A stretch of DNA of 64,000 nucleotides, taken from positions 1,433,501 through 1,497,500 of the forward strand of contig JAPTOF010000004.1 in assembly GCA_028554755.1 (NCBI GenBank). The letters run 5' to 3'. Each line of letters starts with the position of its first letter. Positions within the stretch are counted from its first letter, which is position 1. The notes beneath the pieces are model-generated. The model had not been told where the DNA came from, made no database searches, and saw nothing but the letters and a program-made list of their open reading frames with translations. The position numbers and the translations under genes were made by a program. Source of the stretch: Cordia subcordata. Lineage: Eukaryota > Streptophyta > Magnoliopsida > Boraginales > Cordiaceae. Positions 11,896 through 23,341 of the stretch are shown piece after piece.

Positions 11896-11974
11896 CTGCA
11901 GCCATAGATGTCTTACCATTGTGATTGTTTCTTGCAGAGTTCACAACAGGCTTGGATGCTATCTCAACATAATG
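11896..11974 (-). other. Possible internal exon of an unrecognised or broken gene
   Basis: A 79-bp open segment on the minus strand is framed by an acceptor (TTTCATAG before 11974) and a perfect donor (GCTGCAG|GTAACA at 11896). It encodes SKPVVNSARNNHNGKTSMAA. The Copia 3' LTR begins only 17 bp upstream of the acceptor, so the intron in front of it has been invaded. The tandem 1.25-kb units follow downstream. I know no family with this sequence. Confidence 0.3.
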
Positions 11975-11990
11975 CTATGAAATAAAAGTT

Positions 11991-12311
11991 TGTTGGGGAA
12001 AAACATGCAAGCACGAAAAATACGATAAGAAAAATAACGGACACAAGAATTACGTGGTTCGGCTTTAAAGCCTACGTCCACGGGCAGCAGAGAATAATTC
12101 TATTATTGATCACGAATGCTACAAGGCACTCACTCTGGTTTCTCTCACACAGTATTGCCACATATTTATAGTGCAAAGGTTTCCTAAACCTATTAAGCAG
12201 AAAAGGCAACTAATTAATTATGTGCTACAAAAGGTAACAAGCGAATAAGGTAATATGCTAACAAGGAAATCTGCTATTCTTGTTGCCCAAGAATACGGGC
12301 CACATTCAACA
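11991..12311 (-). repeat. 3' LTR of the Copia element
   Basis: A 321-bp segment bounded by TGTTG and CAACA, the usual TG...CA ends with a 5-bp inverted repeat. It directly abuts a polypurine tract (AAGGTGGAGATT on the minus strand, 12312-12323). Confidence 0.85.
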
Positions 12312-12382
12312 AATCTCCACCTTGGCACGTATTCGCTCCAATCAATACACTATCATCCCTGCAACCAACTGCCTTTAAGAGC

Positions 12383-15300
12383 TCAATGCTCCGCACCACA
12401 AATAGCAACCAAGTCCAAGCAATGCTTAAACTTGCTGACTGGAACCACCTTAGTCATTATATATGCTAGATTCTCATGGGTAAATATCTTCTGCACCGAT
12501 ATGGTTCCTTGTAATACAACATCTCTGATAAAGTGATATCTGATATCAATGTGTTTAGTCCTCTCATAATACATTTGATTCTTCGTTAGATGGATTGCAC
12601 TTTGACTATCACAAAAGACTACACTTGTATCTTGCTGCAGTCCAAGATCACGAACCAGGCCTAGTAACCACATGGCCTCGTTCACAGCTTCTGCAATTGC
12701 CATGTATTCCACTTCAGTAGTCGACAATGCCACAGTAGACTGTAATGTCACTTTCCAACTAATAACACATCCAGAGAGAGTAAACACGTAACCCGTCAGA
12801 GATCTTCTCTTATCAAGGTCACCTGCAAAGTCTGAATCACAATAACCCACCAACCTCGCGTAATCTCAAGTCATCTTGTTAAACAGTAAACCTACATTCG
12901 TAATGCCACGCAAATATCTCATTATCCATTTCACCGCTTCCCAATGTGCTTTCCCAGGTGATGCCATATACCTGCTCACAACACTAACTGCATGTGAAAT
13001 ATCAGGACGAGTGCACACCATAGCATACATCAAGCTACCAACAGCACTCGAGTATGGAACATGAGACATATGCTCTACCTCCTCCTCAGTTTTAGGTGAC
13101 AAATCTGCAGACAACTTGAAATGAGCAGCAAGCGACACACTTACAGGCTTAGCTTTAAGCATCCCAAAACGCTCCAGCATCTTTTCAATATAACTCTATT
13201 GAGACAAGAATAGCTTCCCAGCGTTTCTATCTCTGTGAATCTCTATGCCAAGAATCTTCTTCACTGCTCCAAGATCCTTCATCTCAAACTCATCACCCAT
13301 CTGCTTTTTTAATTCGTCGATGGCAGACATGCTTCAAGCAGCAATAAGCATATCATCGACATGTAACAACAAGTACACAAACGAACCATCTAGAAGCTTC
13401 TTGAGATACACACAGCTATCATAGGCACTCCTTATGTATTCAGCACCTACCATGAATGTGTCAAATCTCTTGTACCATTGCCGAGGTGACCGCTTCAACC
13501 CATACAAGGACTTTTTCAGTTTGCAAACATGGTTCTCCTTACCAGGAACTATATACCCCTCCGGTTGACTCATGTAAATTTGCTCTTCAAGATCACCATG
13601 CAAAAATGCCGTTTTCACATCTAGCTGCTCAAGCTCTAAGTAATAAAGAGCAACCAAAGCAAGTAAAACCCTAATGGAACTATGCTTCACAACCGGAGAG
13701 AACACTTCGTTGAAGTCAACACCCTCCCTTTGTGTATAGCCTTTTGCCACCAACCGTACCTTGTATCGAGGACCGTTAACCCCTGGAGTACCTTCCTTTT
13801 TCTTGTAAACCCATTTGCAACCGACAACTCACTGTCCCTTAGGCAATTCAACAGGCTCCCATGTTTGATTCATATGAAGAGACTCAATCTCCTCACTCAT
13901 AGCACCCACCCACTGAGCAGAATCTTTCCTAGATATGGCCTCTTTGTATGAATTCGGATCATGTCCTTCAATTGTTTCGGCAACAGTCAAAGCATAAGCA
14001 ACAAGATCAGTGTATCCGTACCTTTGAGGCTCTCTAATCTGTCTCCTTTCTCGACGAGTGGCAATACTGTACTTCTGTTGTTCAAACACATTTTGATCAT
14101 GCACCTCAGTTGGTTGAGTCGGCTGGATTTGGCTACTACTATTGCTAGATGGAACATTTGGAACATCAGCAAATACTTCCACCTGCTCTTTGACACCGTG
14201 GTCTAAACCAGCTAACGCTTTCTCCTTTTCTTGGTCTAATAAAGCAGACTCATTGAATATGACATTTCTGCTGATAAGGAAACCTGGAGACTTTGGATCT
14301 GTGCACCACAACCTATAACCTTTCCTCTCGGACGCATAGCCTAGAAATATGCATTTCTTTGCCCTCGGCTCCAACTTGCCATCCTTCACGTGAGAGTATG
14401 CAAGGTAACCAAACACCCTCAATAGAGAGTAGTCAGCAGGCTTACCAGACCATAACTCAAAATGAGTTTTCAATTCAATAGCTTTGGATGGAGACCTATT
14501 CACCAAGTAGCATACCGAATTGACGGTTTCAGCCCAAAAATCTTGACTCAAACCAGATTGGGATAGCATACAACGAGCTCTCTCCACCAGAGTTCTATTC
14601 ATGGGTTCTGCAACTCCATTCTGTTGTGGTGTCCTTACACATGTGCGGTGTCTCACAATGCCATGTTTCCTGCAAAACTCATCAAACTCTTTATTGCAAT
14701 ATTCTAACCCATTGTCAGTCCTAAGACGTTTAATTTGTTTACCAGTCTGCTTCTCAATCAACATCTTCCACTCGACAAATGTTGGAAATGCCTCATCTTT
14801 AGTTTTCAAGAAGTATACCCGTACCATCCGAGAGTATGCATCAATGAAAGTGATGTAATACCTGGCACCTTTCTTGGAAGGAACTTTATTAGGACCTCAA
14901 AGATCAGAATGAATATAGTCAAGTGTACCTTTGGTGTTTTCCTGCCCCTTGCTGAACTTTACCCTGGTTTGCTTTCCAAAAACACAATGCTCGCAGAATT
15001 CAAGCTTTCCAGTTCTTTGTCCACAAAGCAAATCCCTCTTATTCAGCTCGATCAGTCCTCTTTCGCTCATATGCCCAACCTTTTGTGCGATAACTACGTA
15101 GTGTCATTATCACTCTCCTCGGATGTAATAGCTGCAACACCTGTAACTGTACTACCTTGAAGGACATATAGGCCGCCAGTCAAGTTCCCTTTCAAGAGCA
15201 CAATTGCACCTTTGGTCACCTTTAAGACACTATTCTCACTTCGGAATTTGTATCCATGAGAATCCAAACGCCCAAGAGAAATCAAGTTTTTCTTCAGCTC

Positions 15301-15680
15301 CGGTACATGCCAACACTCGAGAAATCTTGTAATACCATCAAACATCTTGATATTTACGATGTCCATTCCCTCAACCTTCAACGAAAGATCATTGCCTAGA
15401 AAGACTTTCTCTTCTCTTTTGGAATAAGAAGAGAACCAGTCGCGCTTAGGACACATATGGAACGTTGCACCAGTATCAGGAATCCATTGATTATGCCACT
15501 GTGATCCACTCACAGTCAAAACTTCCCCGGTACTACTCGAGTTATCTCCATCACTGTCAGCACTCTCCACCACATTAGCTGAATTTTCCACCTTTTTCTT
15601 TCCCTTTTTCAGTTTTGGACATTCTTTCTTAATGTGACCCTTTTCACCACACTCGAAACAGCGTAGCTTTCTTGCTCTTG
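12383..15680 (-). pseudogene. Copia gag-pol remnant (zinc knuckle, protease, integrase, RT, RNase H)
   Basis: Domains on the minus strand: CFECGEKGHIKKEC zinc knuckle at about 15660; protease with DTGATFHMC near 15460; integrase core with LRTDNGLEYCNKEF around 14720; reverse transcriptase with LLLHVDDMLIA near 13345; RNase H with [11 protein letters not shown] near 12845, ending at 12383. From 15073 to 12383 everything lies in one frame, interrupted by in-frame stops at 14897, 13829, 13334, 13196 and 12866. A further stop is at 15094, and a one-base shift near 15075 separates the protease frame from the integrase frame. With the N-terminal gag also gone, the element cannot encode its own machinery. 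Confidence 0.9.
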
Positions 15681-15692
15681 ATTATTACCGGA

Positions 15693-15731
15693 AATAATAA
15701 TAACAATAATAATAATAATAATAATAATAAA
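15693..15731. repeat. AAT trinucleotide microsatellite at the Copia break point
   Basis: An interrupted AAT run starts exactly where the gag frame ends, replacing the missing 5' part of the Copia element. Confidence 0.9.
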
Positions 15732-15794
15732 ACATTAATTTTTTCTCCGTTCTATTCTAGAATAGTATTGCATGTGAACGAATAGCTTGAAAAG

Positions 15795-15880
15795 AGAGGT
15801 GTACCTACTTGCAACATCACCGCTTGTATGGGAACTCTCTTCCTTGTCAATCATCCTTAATTCTCCAGTCATCCTTAATT
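15795..15880 (-). pseudogene. Copy of the first exon-like segment of the MATH pseudogene
   Basis: The minus strand encodes GELRMIDKEESSHTSGDVA followed by a donor-like GCAA|GTAGGT. The same segment, GELRMIDKEESSYTRGDVA with donor GCAG|GTCTGT, heads the MATH pseudogene at 23173-23233. The sequence beyond it (15890-16450) also resembles 17340-17860, 23230-23330 and 25690-26000. No MATH domain sequence follows here, so it is a detached fragment. Confidence 0.55.
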
Positions 15881-16784
15881 TTGTTAAAATTTATTTCCTA
15901 GGAAGCTCTCAAATTAAAGAAGATATATCCGAAGTTTTCTTAACGATAATAAAATTGAAAATACCGGCAGTGATCAATTAGTATGCATACATAACTTTTA
16001 TATATATATGTATATGAGTGAAAGTAATGTCTTATTTCCTTGTTGGAGAAGGATTAGGTATTAGGTAACTTTGTCATATATTTGGAATTGGTTTCCTTCT
16101 CCATGTTCATCGTTAATGTTTTCAAATCATAGCTGGATTCTTCTTTATTTATTCATTTATTTATCAATTTTGATTGGAAAAAAAAAAACTAAACGCTCTC
16201 CACTTACACAAAACGACAACTCTTTTTTCCTAAAAAAGAAAACTTGGGAAACCAAAGAAAAAAATCATGTTTACAAAAATGAAAAATTGGAAACTAATTT
16301 TTCAAAATTTTCAAATTAAAGAAGAGTGGTGGAAGCAACTTTAAATTATTCTCCAAAATTTTGTTTATATTTGGAGTGTTTCTGACACTTCTCTAATTAT
16401 AAAACCTCAACAATCTCGAACTGCGAATTGATCTTTCCAAAAAAAATCCAATTTCTTAAAACAAATAGAAATAGAATTTTGACATCCAATCGTACCAGAC
16501 CCAGCCCAAGTAAAATTGTCGCGTAACATTAGTGATCCCGTGAACTAAAACATTACAACTGGCCCGGAAGATTTATATAAATTGAGTAATGTTATCTTTC
16601 TACTAACTTACCATACTTTTTTGTTTATTTTTTACTTTTTAGCATGCCAAATAGTCATGACCCATAAAAAATTAATATTTGAGTAATAAAAATAAAATAG
16701 GCACATTAATACTGAAGCTTATACGAAAAAAAAAAACCACCACTTTCCTCTTCGCTATGATCAATGCAATAGCCGAACCGCTAC

Positions 16785-17090
16785 CAAATTCGCTAACGTT
16801 ATATAAACTAGACGGGTTACTTGGGCTGATTTCGGCCATATTTTTTAAATAAAAATTAAACGAGTATTGTAATTAATTCATTAATACTGGATTGATAAGG
16901 CGATATAAAACATAATAGTTTGAAAAATATCTCAAATTTTTTATTAAATTAAATTTTGAATTTACAAAAGAACCGGAGTAGATATGTGTTCATTAATATA
17001 GTTGAATAACAATTGATATGATTAGACGTTATAAATAAAGACATGCGATATCCCATTATAAACATTAGCTAGTCTTTTGATATAGAGGGT
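16785..17090. repeat. Short copy of the 1-kb dispersed repeat
   Basis: Resembles the left and middle parts of 26290-27332 and 30650-31688 (GTTATATAAA, GGCCAT/GGCCAC, TTTGAAAAATATCT and the ATTATAAACATTA block) but lacks the right half. Its left flank, 16697-16785, matches the left flank of the copy at 30440. Confidence 0.65.
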
Positions 17091-17482
17091 GTTCGGGTTT
17101 GCTTTTTTTTTTATTTTTTTTTAAGCTACTTATAAATAGTTGATACTTATAAGCAGCTTCTAATATTTATAGACAAATAATAAATAAGAAGATAAGTGTT
17201 TGGATAAATTATGCTTATAATTATTGATATATTTGATGAATATACAGTTATAAGCAATAGAATTAATCAAAATACTTAAAAAAAAAACTTTTCATTAAAC
17301 TAGAGATAGTTATCCTTACCAGTTATCATCCTTGACTCTCCAGTCACTCTCGTTAAAATTTATTTTTCACGATGCTCTCAAAAAGAAGATGTATTTAAAG
17401 GTTTTCTTAACAAATATATGTATCTTGTAATTTCCTTATGAAGGATTAGATATTAGGTAACTTTGTCATTTATTCGGAATTG

Positions 17483-17580
17483 GTTTCCTTGTGAGTGTTC
17501 ACCGTTAATTAATGTATTCAAATCAGTTAGATTCTCCTTGTGAGTGTTCACCATTAATGTATTCAAATCAGTTGGATTCT
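17483..17580. repeat. Two-unit tandem duplication of about 50 bp
   Basis: CCTTGTGAGTGTTCACC is followed by TTAATGTATTCAAATCAGTT, twice in a row, with a 4-base difference in length. It lies inside the MATH-flank repeat family (17300-17860). Confidence 0.75.
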
Positions 17581-17862
17581 TCTTTGTTTATTCATTTATT
17601 TATTTATTTTGATTTAAAAAAAAACTCCAACTCTTTTCTTAAAAAACAAAATTGGGAAACTAAAAGAAAATTTCATGCTTACAAGAATGAAAACTAGAAA
17701 ATAATTTTCCAAATTTCTAAATTAAAGGAGGGAAGTAGAAAAGAACTTTGAATAATTCTTCAAAGTTTCACTTGCATTCGCAATATTTGCTAACACTCGT
17801 CCTTTTATAAAAACACCCCAACAACGTCAAACTTCAATTTGATATTTGGTTCTAATTTTTGT

Positions 17863-18474
17863 AATGACCTTTTACAATTGTCTGAGTGGAATTACCATAA
17901 GCCCTTACTGGAGCTTCTCAAAATTAACTTGTCCTTTGCCTGAAAGTTTCACATTCAGCAATGGCTGAAAGGTTCCTTCCAGGTCATGAGAGATTACTTT
18001 CAGCTTCTACTTAATTTTGCGGCTTCTCTTAATCTACCGGTCCCAATGTACGGACATTATGGCCATGATTTGCCCAAGAATGAATAATTCCAACAGCATC
18101 ACATTAATTAACCCAAGAATGTAACAATTGAACTATTCTCATCTCTTGTGATGCATTACATAACCCATAGTACTTCAAGTGAAAAACAATCAAGAACTAA
18201 GCTTTCCACCAATGAAAATGTTGGATACATAATAATCTATGCAATTGAACTAGTAAAACTGTACTAATGGCTCACATTGTTGCATGAAGATTTCTCTACT
18301 ACTAATTGTGGCACATAATTCAAACTGAAGGTATAAATTAGAGTATTAGATGATGTTATAAGATAAATCTTAGGGATCAGTAAGGCGACGATTATAAGAA
18401 TAATCAAATTATGCCAGTGAAGGTGAAGGAAATTGCTAAAGAAAAAAAAGTAGACGAGAAAGGCGATATGTGAT
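17863..18474. repeat. Third, partial copy of the 1.25-kb duplicated unit
   Basis: Collinear with about 10636-11290 of the right unit (AATTACCATAAG, CAAGAATGAATAATTCCAAC and others) but more diverged. It is separated from the tandem pair by the Copia element and other repeats. Confidence 0.8.
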
Positions 18475-18956
18475 CATAATTACCATATCAGCGATTTCTT
18501 CTTCTCTTGCTCGAATTGTGTCAAATAGCATTGTCAACCACGACATGCAAACTTGGGAAAAATTCGTCGTTGGCGATGGCAGTGTTATGAAAGGTGGCGA
18601 AGCGGAGGCAAGGGGGATTGGTGGGAGCCCAGGGTCCCCAAGCCTCGAAAAAAGTTTATAATTTAAAATTTTCTTTTTAAGAGATAGTAAAAAATGTCTT
18701 GTTAAATAAATGAAAAAATTAATATATGTACTTATTAATTTTAACTGAATTTCTTTTTTAAGAAATATGTTCATGGTATCAATGTTATTATCTTTAACAA
18801 GCGTCTTTGATTCTCAGCCATGAATTGTGATATATTTTTATTAATTCACTCAATTCACCCTTTTACACAAGTTCATGGAATTCTTTGCTCCTATTTTCTA
18901 TTAATAGAAGTGAAGAAATAAACTAATCTTTTTAGTTTAGGCTTTAGGATTTAGGG
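18475..18956. other. No gene seen
   Basis: An open stretch on the minus strand (18774-18475) is free of stops for about 100 codons but resembles no family I know and has no ATG start of its own. The rest is AT-rich. Confidence 0.4.
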
Positions 18957-18957
18957 T

Positions 18958-19003
18958 ATACACACACACACACATATATATATATGTGTGTGTGTGTGTG
19001 TGC
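18958..19003. repeat. Compound CA/TA/TG microsatellite forming a palindrome
   Basis: A (CA)n run, then (TA)n, then (TG)n, so the whole 46-bp block is its own reverse complement and could extrude as a cruciform. Confidence 0.9.
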
Positions 19004-19339
19004 GCCTAACCACCTTGAATTGAAAATTTGTTGAGCATAACAATTCTATATAGAGGATTGGTAGAAATAGCGAAAGCTTAAAACTATATCATTCACTTCA
19101 TATATTGATAAGATTAATATTAATGCTTCATATCTGAGCAACTATAGAACAAACTGTTTTTGCCACTAGATTTATCAAAACAAGGCTCCGACTTGAATGA
19201 AAAATGACTTTCTTAAATATAGTCTGATTATTATTATGTTTTACGATAGTAATCTAAACCTTACACTTATTTTTAAGCTAAACGGTTTGATCTCGTCAAT
19301 GCCTACTATTTAATGTTTGCACCTTCAACATCAATAGCT

Positions 19340-20166
19340 TGTTTAGTTGTTGACTTCAACATCAATTGCTTGATGATGACGAGTATTAAAATGTTGGCGA
19401 GCTGGTAGATGAAGAGTTGTACTACTCATCAAAGTTGTTGTGTAGCTCAACCAATTGGACCCAAGGACATCACTCCATGGGTTTCTAGGGTCGTTGACTT
19501 CAACATCAATAGTTTGCTCGATGACGACGAGCATGAAAACGGCGATGAGGTGGTAGATGAAGAGTCATACTACTCAAGTTGCGAAAGGGCCTCGAAGGTG
19601 ATGTGTAGCTTAACCAGTGAAATGGACCCAAGGACATCATTGCCATGAGGAGCATTAACTTGGATGGAGAAGTTTCTATGGTCTTTGACTTCAACATCAA
19701 TAGCTTGTCCGATGACGACAAGCTAGTAGCTGAAGAGTCGTACTACTCAAGCTACGATAAGGCCTCGAACGTGTTGTGCAGCTTAACCAGTGAAATGGAC
19801 CAAAGGACATCACATAAAATGCTTCCATGATCATGCCAATTGCGATGATGAGCATCAACTTGGATGGAGGAGTTTCCATGGTCGTCAAGTATGGAGCTGT
19901 GAAATGGTTAAGTATTGAGAAGGTGGAGTATGATAGAGTATGGAGGTGTATGGAAGGCTCTCGCCTATTTATATCTTTTGCAAAGGATGCCTCTACTTAC
20001 ATACAATCACGTATTGATTCATTATTTTTTTCCTCATCTTGCTGCAAAGAGTGCGACTCCCTTACATGTGTTGGGTGTGTCTCTAAAAAAATGTCTTTCG
20101 AATATTACAAATGATGATGATGGGCATAATATTTTCAAAAAATTAATATACTGTGTGATTTGCTAG
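19340..20166 (+). repeat. Three coding-like tandem repeats with acidic DFNINSL motif
   Basis: Units start near 19351, 19494 and 19685 (GTTGACTTCAACATCAAT and close variants). Translated, they share DFNINSLxDDD, EESYYSS and LTSEMDxRTS. The plus-strand ORFs 19409-19648, 19645-19830 and 19827-20114 step one frame at a time, and each stop overlaps the next ATG as ATGA. The last one diverges into KYGAVKWLSIEKVEYDRVW and a Cys-rich end (SSCCKECDSLTCVGCV). I do not recognise the protein. It could be a decayed repeat-protein exon or a minisatellite of coding origin. Confidence 0.55.
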
Positions 20167-20192
20167 CGTGATATATTAACTCATTTTTTCAA

Positions 20193-20450
20193 CTACTTCA
20201 ATTTATTAAAAAATAATTTATCAATTACAAGTATATTTTTTAACTTTTAAACATTCATGTTTCGTTACTATTTAATCTCAATTCATAGTATGCTTATCTA
20301 TAGAAAAAGTGACAAAAATTCTACTTCAATTTATTAAAAAATAATGTATCAATTACAAGTATATTTTTTAATTTTTACACATTTATGTTTCGTTACCATT
20401 TAATCTCAATCTTCATAGTATGCTTATCTATAGGAAAAGTGACAAAAATT
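20193..20450. repeat. 128-bp tandem duplication
   Basis: The unit beginning CTACTTCAATTTATTAAAAA occurs at 20193-20320 and again from 20321, with a few substitutions and short indels. Confidence 0.9.
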
Positions 20451-21150
20451 GATTGTAGCAAATAAAAAAAATATTTAAAAATTAGAAAATCAATTTATTG
20501 CATGTTACTATTCAAATTTATAATTTATGCAATTAATATTAATTTTCATATTTACATAACTTATTGTTAATTTATTATAATAAATATAATAAAAATTAAT
20601 AGTTAAATGGGTTGAGAGGTGCAACATAACACCTAAGTTCAATCATTTTAACATGTATAAATTTACGTATTTTATGATTTAAATCATTTCAATCAATTTT
20701 ATTGAAAAATCATCCGTCAAACTATTGAAGATATATACATATATTTCTTTTAATCTAAAAATTAATGAATAATGTCATTCACTTTTGTTGGAGAAGCTAA
20801 TATGTCCATCAATTTTTTCAGTTTGGATTTTTTTGTTTGAACCTTTTTTAGTTTTAGATTTTTTGGAGGAAAAATATTTTTTGGTCATTTTTATAGGATT
20901 TACCATAAATTGATGCGTGGAGCGTTTGGTTCCGATTATGATTTTGTTTATTTATATGTCTAATTTTGTCAATTGCTTATTCATGGCATGGGTATAATGC
21001 TAGTTTATTACTAACAGCTTGTTTTGTTAAGTTTATTTGGGGCTTATAAACTGCAAATCATAAAAAGCATGTGAATAGGTTTTTTTTTAAGAGTTTATAA
21101 GCTAATAAATAAGCAGAGCCAAACAGGCGAGAGAGAGTAGGTACCCAATT
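20451..21150. other. No gene seen; AT-rich, MITE-like debris
   Basis: Very AT-rich. The segment 21030-21125 (GGGGCTTATAAACTGCAAAT, then AATAAGCAGAGCCAAACAGG) resembles 17095-17225 and looks like remains of a small DNA transposon, but its ends cannot be defined. Confidence 0.35.
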
Positions 21151-21159
21151 TAGGAAACA

Positions 21160-23006
21160 TTCTTGGACGCAAAAATATTCAGAAAACACGCTTTTATGAC
21201 TAAAGTATCATCCACGATGAAACCTTTTTGCTAGTCATGCAAAATTCTCAAGGGTATAAAATCTCCAGTACCCCAACAATGACTTGATGAAGACCTGAAA
21301 CAGCAAGAAAATGAAAACAAAAAAACAATCAAATTTCTCAATGAGCAACAATTGATTTTTTTCTAAAAATAATTTGAAAGAGACGAGAAAAGTAATACAT
21401 TAGAGGCATATATAATAAGGATAAGTTAGGAGCCTTTTTCAAAAAGCTTCAATTTGGAGCTTTTTGATTTTTCATCTTCTTTAAGGTTTTTTCAACTTTA
21501 GCTTTTACGTAAAAGTACCTTCAAAAATTTGCCGAACAAGTTAATTTTAACTTTAGACTCATAGAACGCATTTTTGAGTATTTAAAAGTTGGGCAAGCAG
21601 ACTCTAAGTTTCAATGTAATTAAAGAAATGCTGTAGGAACGCAAGATGCAATTTGTGTGTCCGTACCTGTTTTCTCCACATGTTTATCATTTATTGGTCC
21701 GTCACAAGCAAATTACATTCCACAGACAACCCCTCGTCAATATCCTCCCGAAATCCATTAGGATCAACTTGCAAAAACAAAGAAAGATTTCTGTCTCTTT
21801 CATATTTATCTCCTTTAGGGCAAAAAAAAACCAATTTCCTAGGTAAGTGAAATAAATGGTTCAGTTTATGATACTAAATTATCTATAGATTGGAATTCGA
21901 AAAACAAAAGGAAAAGAAGAGAGGGGAAGAATGCATACCATTTTTTAACGGCAACATAAATACCGTGAGAGAGAACGTGTTTTTGGAGTATCTTGGAAAA
22001 TTCCTTAACCTTCTAGACTAAATTATTCTGATGAGGAGGTACCTTGATGAGACGTAGAGATTCTGCTCTTTTTGGTTTTTGTATGACGAGAATCTCAGTG
22101 CCAAAGTTGCACGAGTCGTTGAATAGATATCCATTAGCAGGATAGCTTAATTCAACAAATGAGATCAAACGAGATATCCCATGTTCAGTCTTGAATTTGT
22201 CAAATCACACTACTGTCTTGTTAGCATCTGGGATTTTTTTTAAGGGAAAAAAAAAAGAAATATTAAAATTTTCAATTAAGATAAAAATATTGTTGCCCAA
22301 AAAAAAAAAGAGGATAATTGACTATATATTTGGTTCTAAGTAAGTGTACCTTCAAAAGTTAAGTATTTATATTGTATATGATTATAGAAAAACATTTTGA
22401 AGTTGACATTAATCTCTGATCCTAAAGCCAAAGAATTTTTCTCTACCAAGACAAGGTTGATAGAGAGGTAAGTAGTTCCATTTGTCTTGTTCCAACTTTG
22501 GGACATAAGGATAATTGTCTAGTCCAAAGCCAAAACAAACATTAATTTAATTTGGCAAACGAAACAAAGTAAATAGTAAATGAACTTGTAATTAATATAA
22601 CTTAATTAATTTTCGAACTGAAGAAGTCCTAAGCATTCATCATAATAGAACTGAAGAAGTCCTAAGCATTAATTGGATACGTATTTTTTTGATGTACTTT
22701 TTCACCGTTAATAAACAAGAAAACAGCGAAAATGATTCGATTTCAAGTACAAAATCAGTGAGGGCTGCATCTCTCAAGGATCTTCTAACTACTGCAAACA
22801 ATCCAACAGAAAATATTTTTAACGGTCAAGTTTACTTTAGTAGAACAAGTTATAAGCACTAATAAGGGCTTAATAGACGGCATGCGTTTAATCCAAATAA
22901 TTTAGGAACTCCTTTCTTTCTTTTCTTTTCTTGGTTAGGATCTTAACTAATACCCGAGTAGAACGCCACATATAATTTAGGAGATAATGCATAATTAAAT
23001 TAATAG

Positions 23007-23050
<44 letters not shown>

Positions 23051-23233
23051 GTATGTATCCTTGCATGTTGAGATATGTAAATAAATAAAATTGACCCTTT
23101 TTCCCCCAAAAAGAAAAAATATCATTCATTATATAATAGCATGAAGAAGAAAAAGAGAGAGGGGGTACAGACCTGCAACATCACCACGTGTATAGGAGCT
23201 CTCTTCTTTGTCGATCATCCTTAACTCTCCAGT
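21160..23233 (-). pseudogene. Two-MATH-domain (TRAF-like) protein pseudogene
   Basis: Reading the minus strand, pieces of a plant double-MATH protein appear in the right order: a leader exon at 23233-23173 (GELRMIDKEESSYTRGDVA); the start of MATH domain 1 at about 22792-22700 (RDAALTDFVLEIESFSLFS); its middle at about 22520-22435 (TYLSINLVLVE); its end at about 22235-22020 (FDKFKTEHGISRLISFVEL, then GYLFNDSCNFGTEILVI); the start of MATH domain 2 at about 22020-21935 (KEFSKILQKHVLSHGIYV); its middle at about 21830-21640 (RDRNLSLFLQVDPNGF, VECNLLVTDQ); and its end at about 21300-21160 (WGTGDFIPLRILHD, QKGFIVDDTLVIKA). In-frame stops stand at 22205, 22013 and 21231, and there is a shift after VTDQ. 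MATH domains are TRAF-type peptide-binding folds. The gene is dead but recent enough to read. Confidence 0.75.
23008..23038. repeat. AT microsatellite
   Basis: An uninterrupted AT run of about 30 bp followed by GTATGTATGT, in the first intron of the MATH pseudogene. Confidence 0.9.
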
Positions 23234-23341
23234 TATCTTTAACTCTTATAAAAGAAAAATTGGGAAAGCATAAAAGATCATGTTTACAAGAAATGGAAAG
23301 TAGTTTTCACATTAATTGGGTGCTCAATTCACTTAAAAATA

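Larger units (their letters stand above)
11991..15692 (-). mobile_element. Ty1/Copia LTR retrotransposon, 5'-truncated and decayed
   Basis: The element reads on the minus strand. From its 5' side it retains a CCHC zinc knuckle (near 15660-15600), protease, integrase, reverse transcriptase and RNase H in Copia order (integrase before reverse transcriptase), a polypurine tract and the 3' LTR. The 5' LTR and nearly all of gag before the zinc knuckle are missing; at the break stands an AAT microsatellite. It sits just upstream of the candidate exon at 11896-11974 and between copies of local duplications. Without the 5' LTR, neither the target-site duplication nor the insertion age can be read. 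Confidence 0.92.

Noticed and set aside
12255..14858. Plus-strand ORFs across the Copia element
   Set aside because: Antisense shadows of the minus-strand pol frame.
18436..18774. 112-codon minus-strand frame (LPSPTTNFSQVCMSWL)
   Set aside because: Stop-free but without an ATG of its own, splice signals or known similarity; too weak to call an exon.
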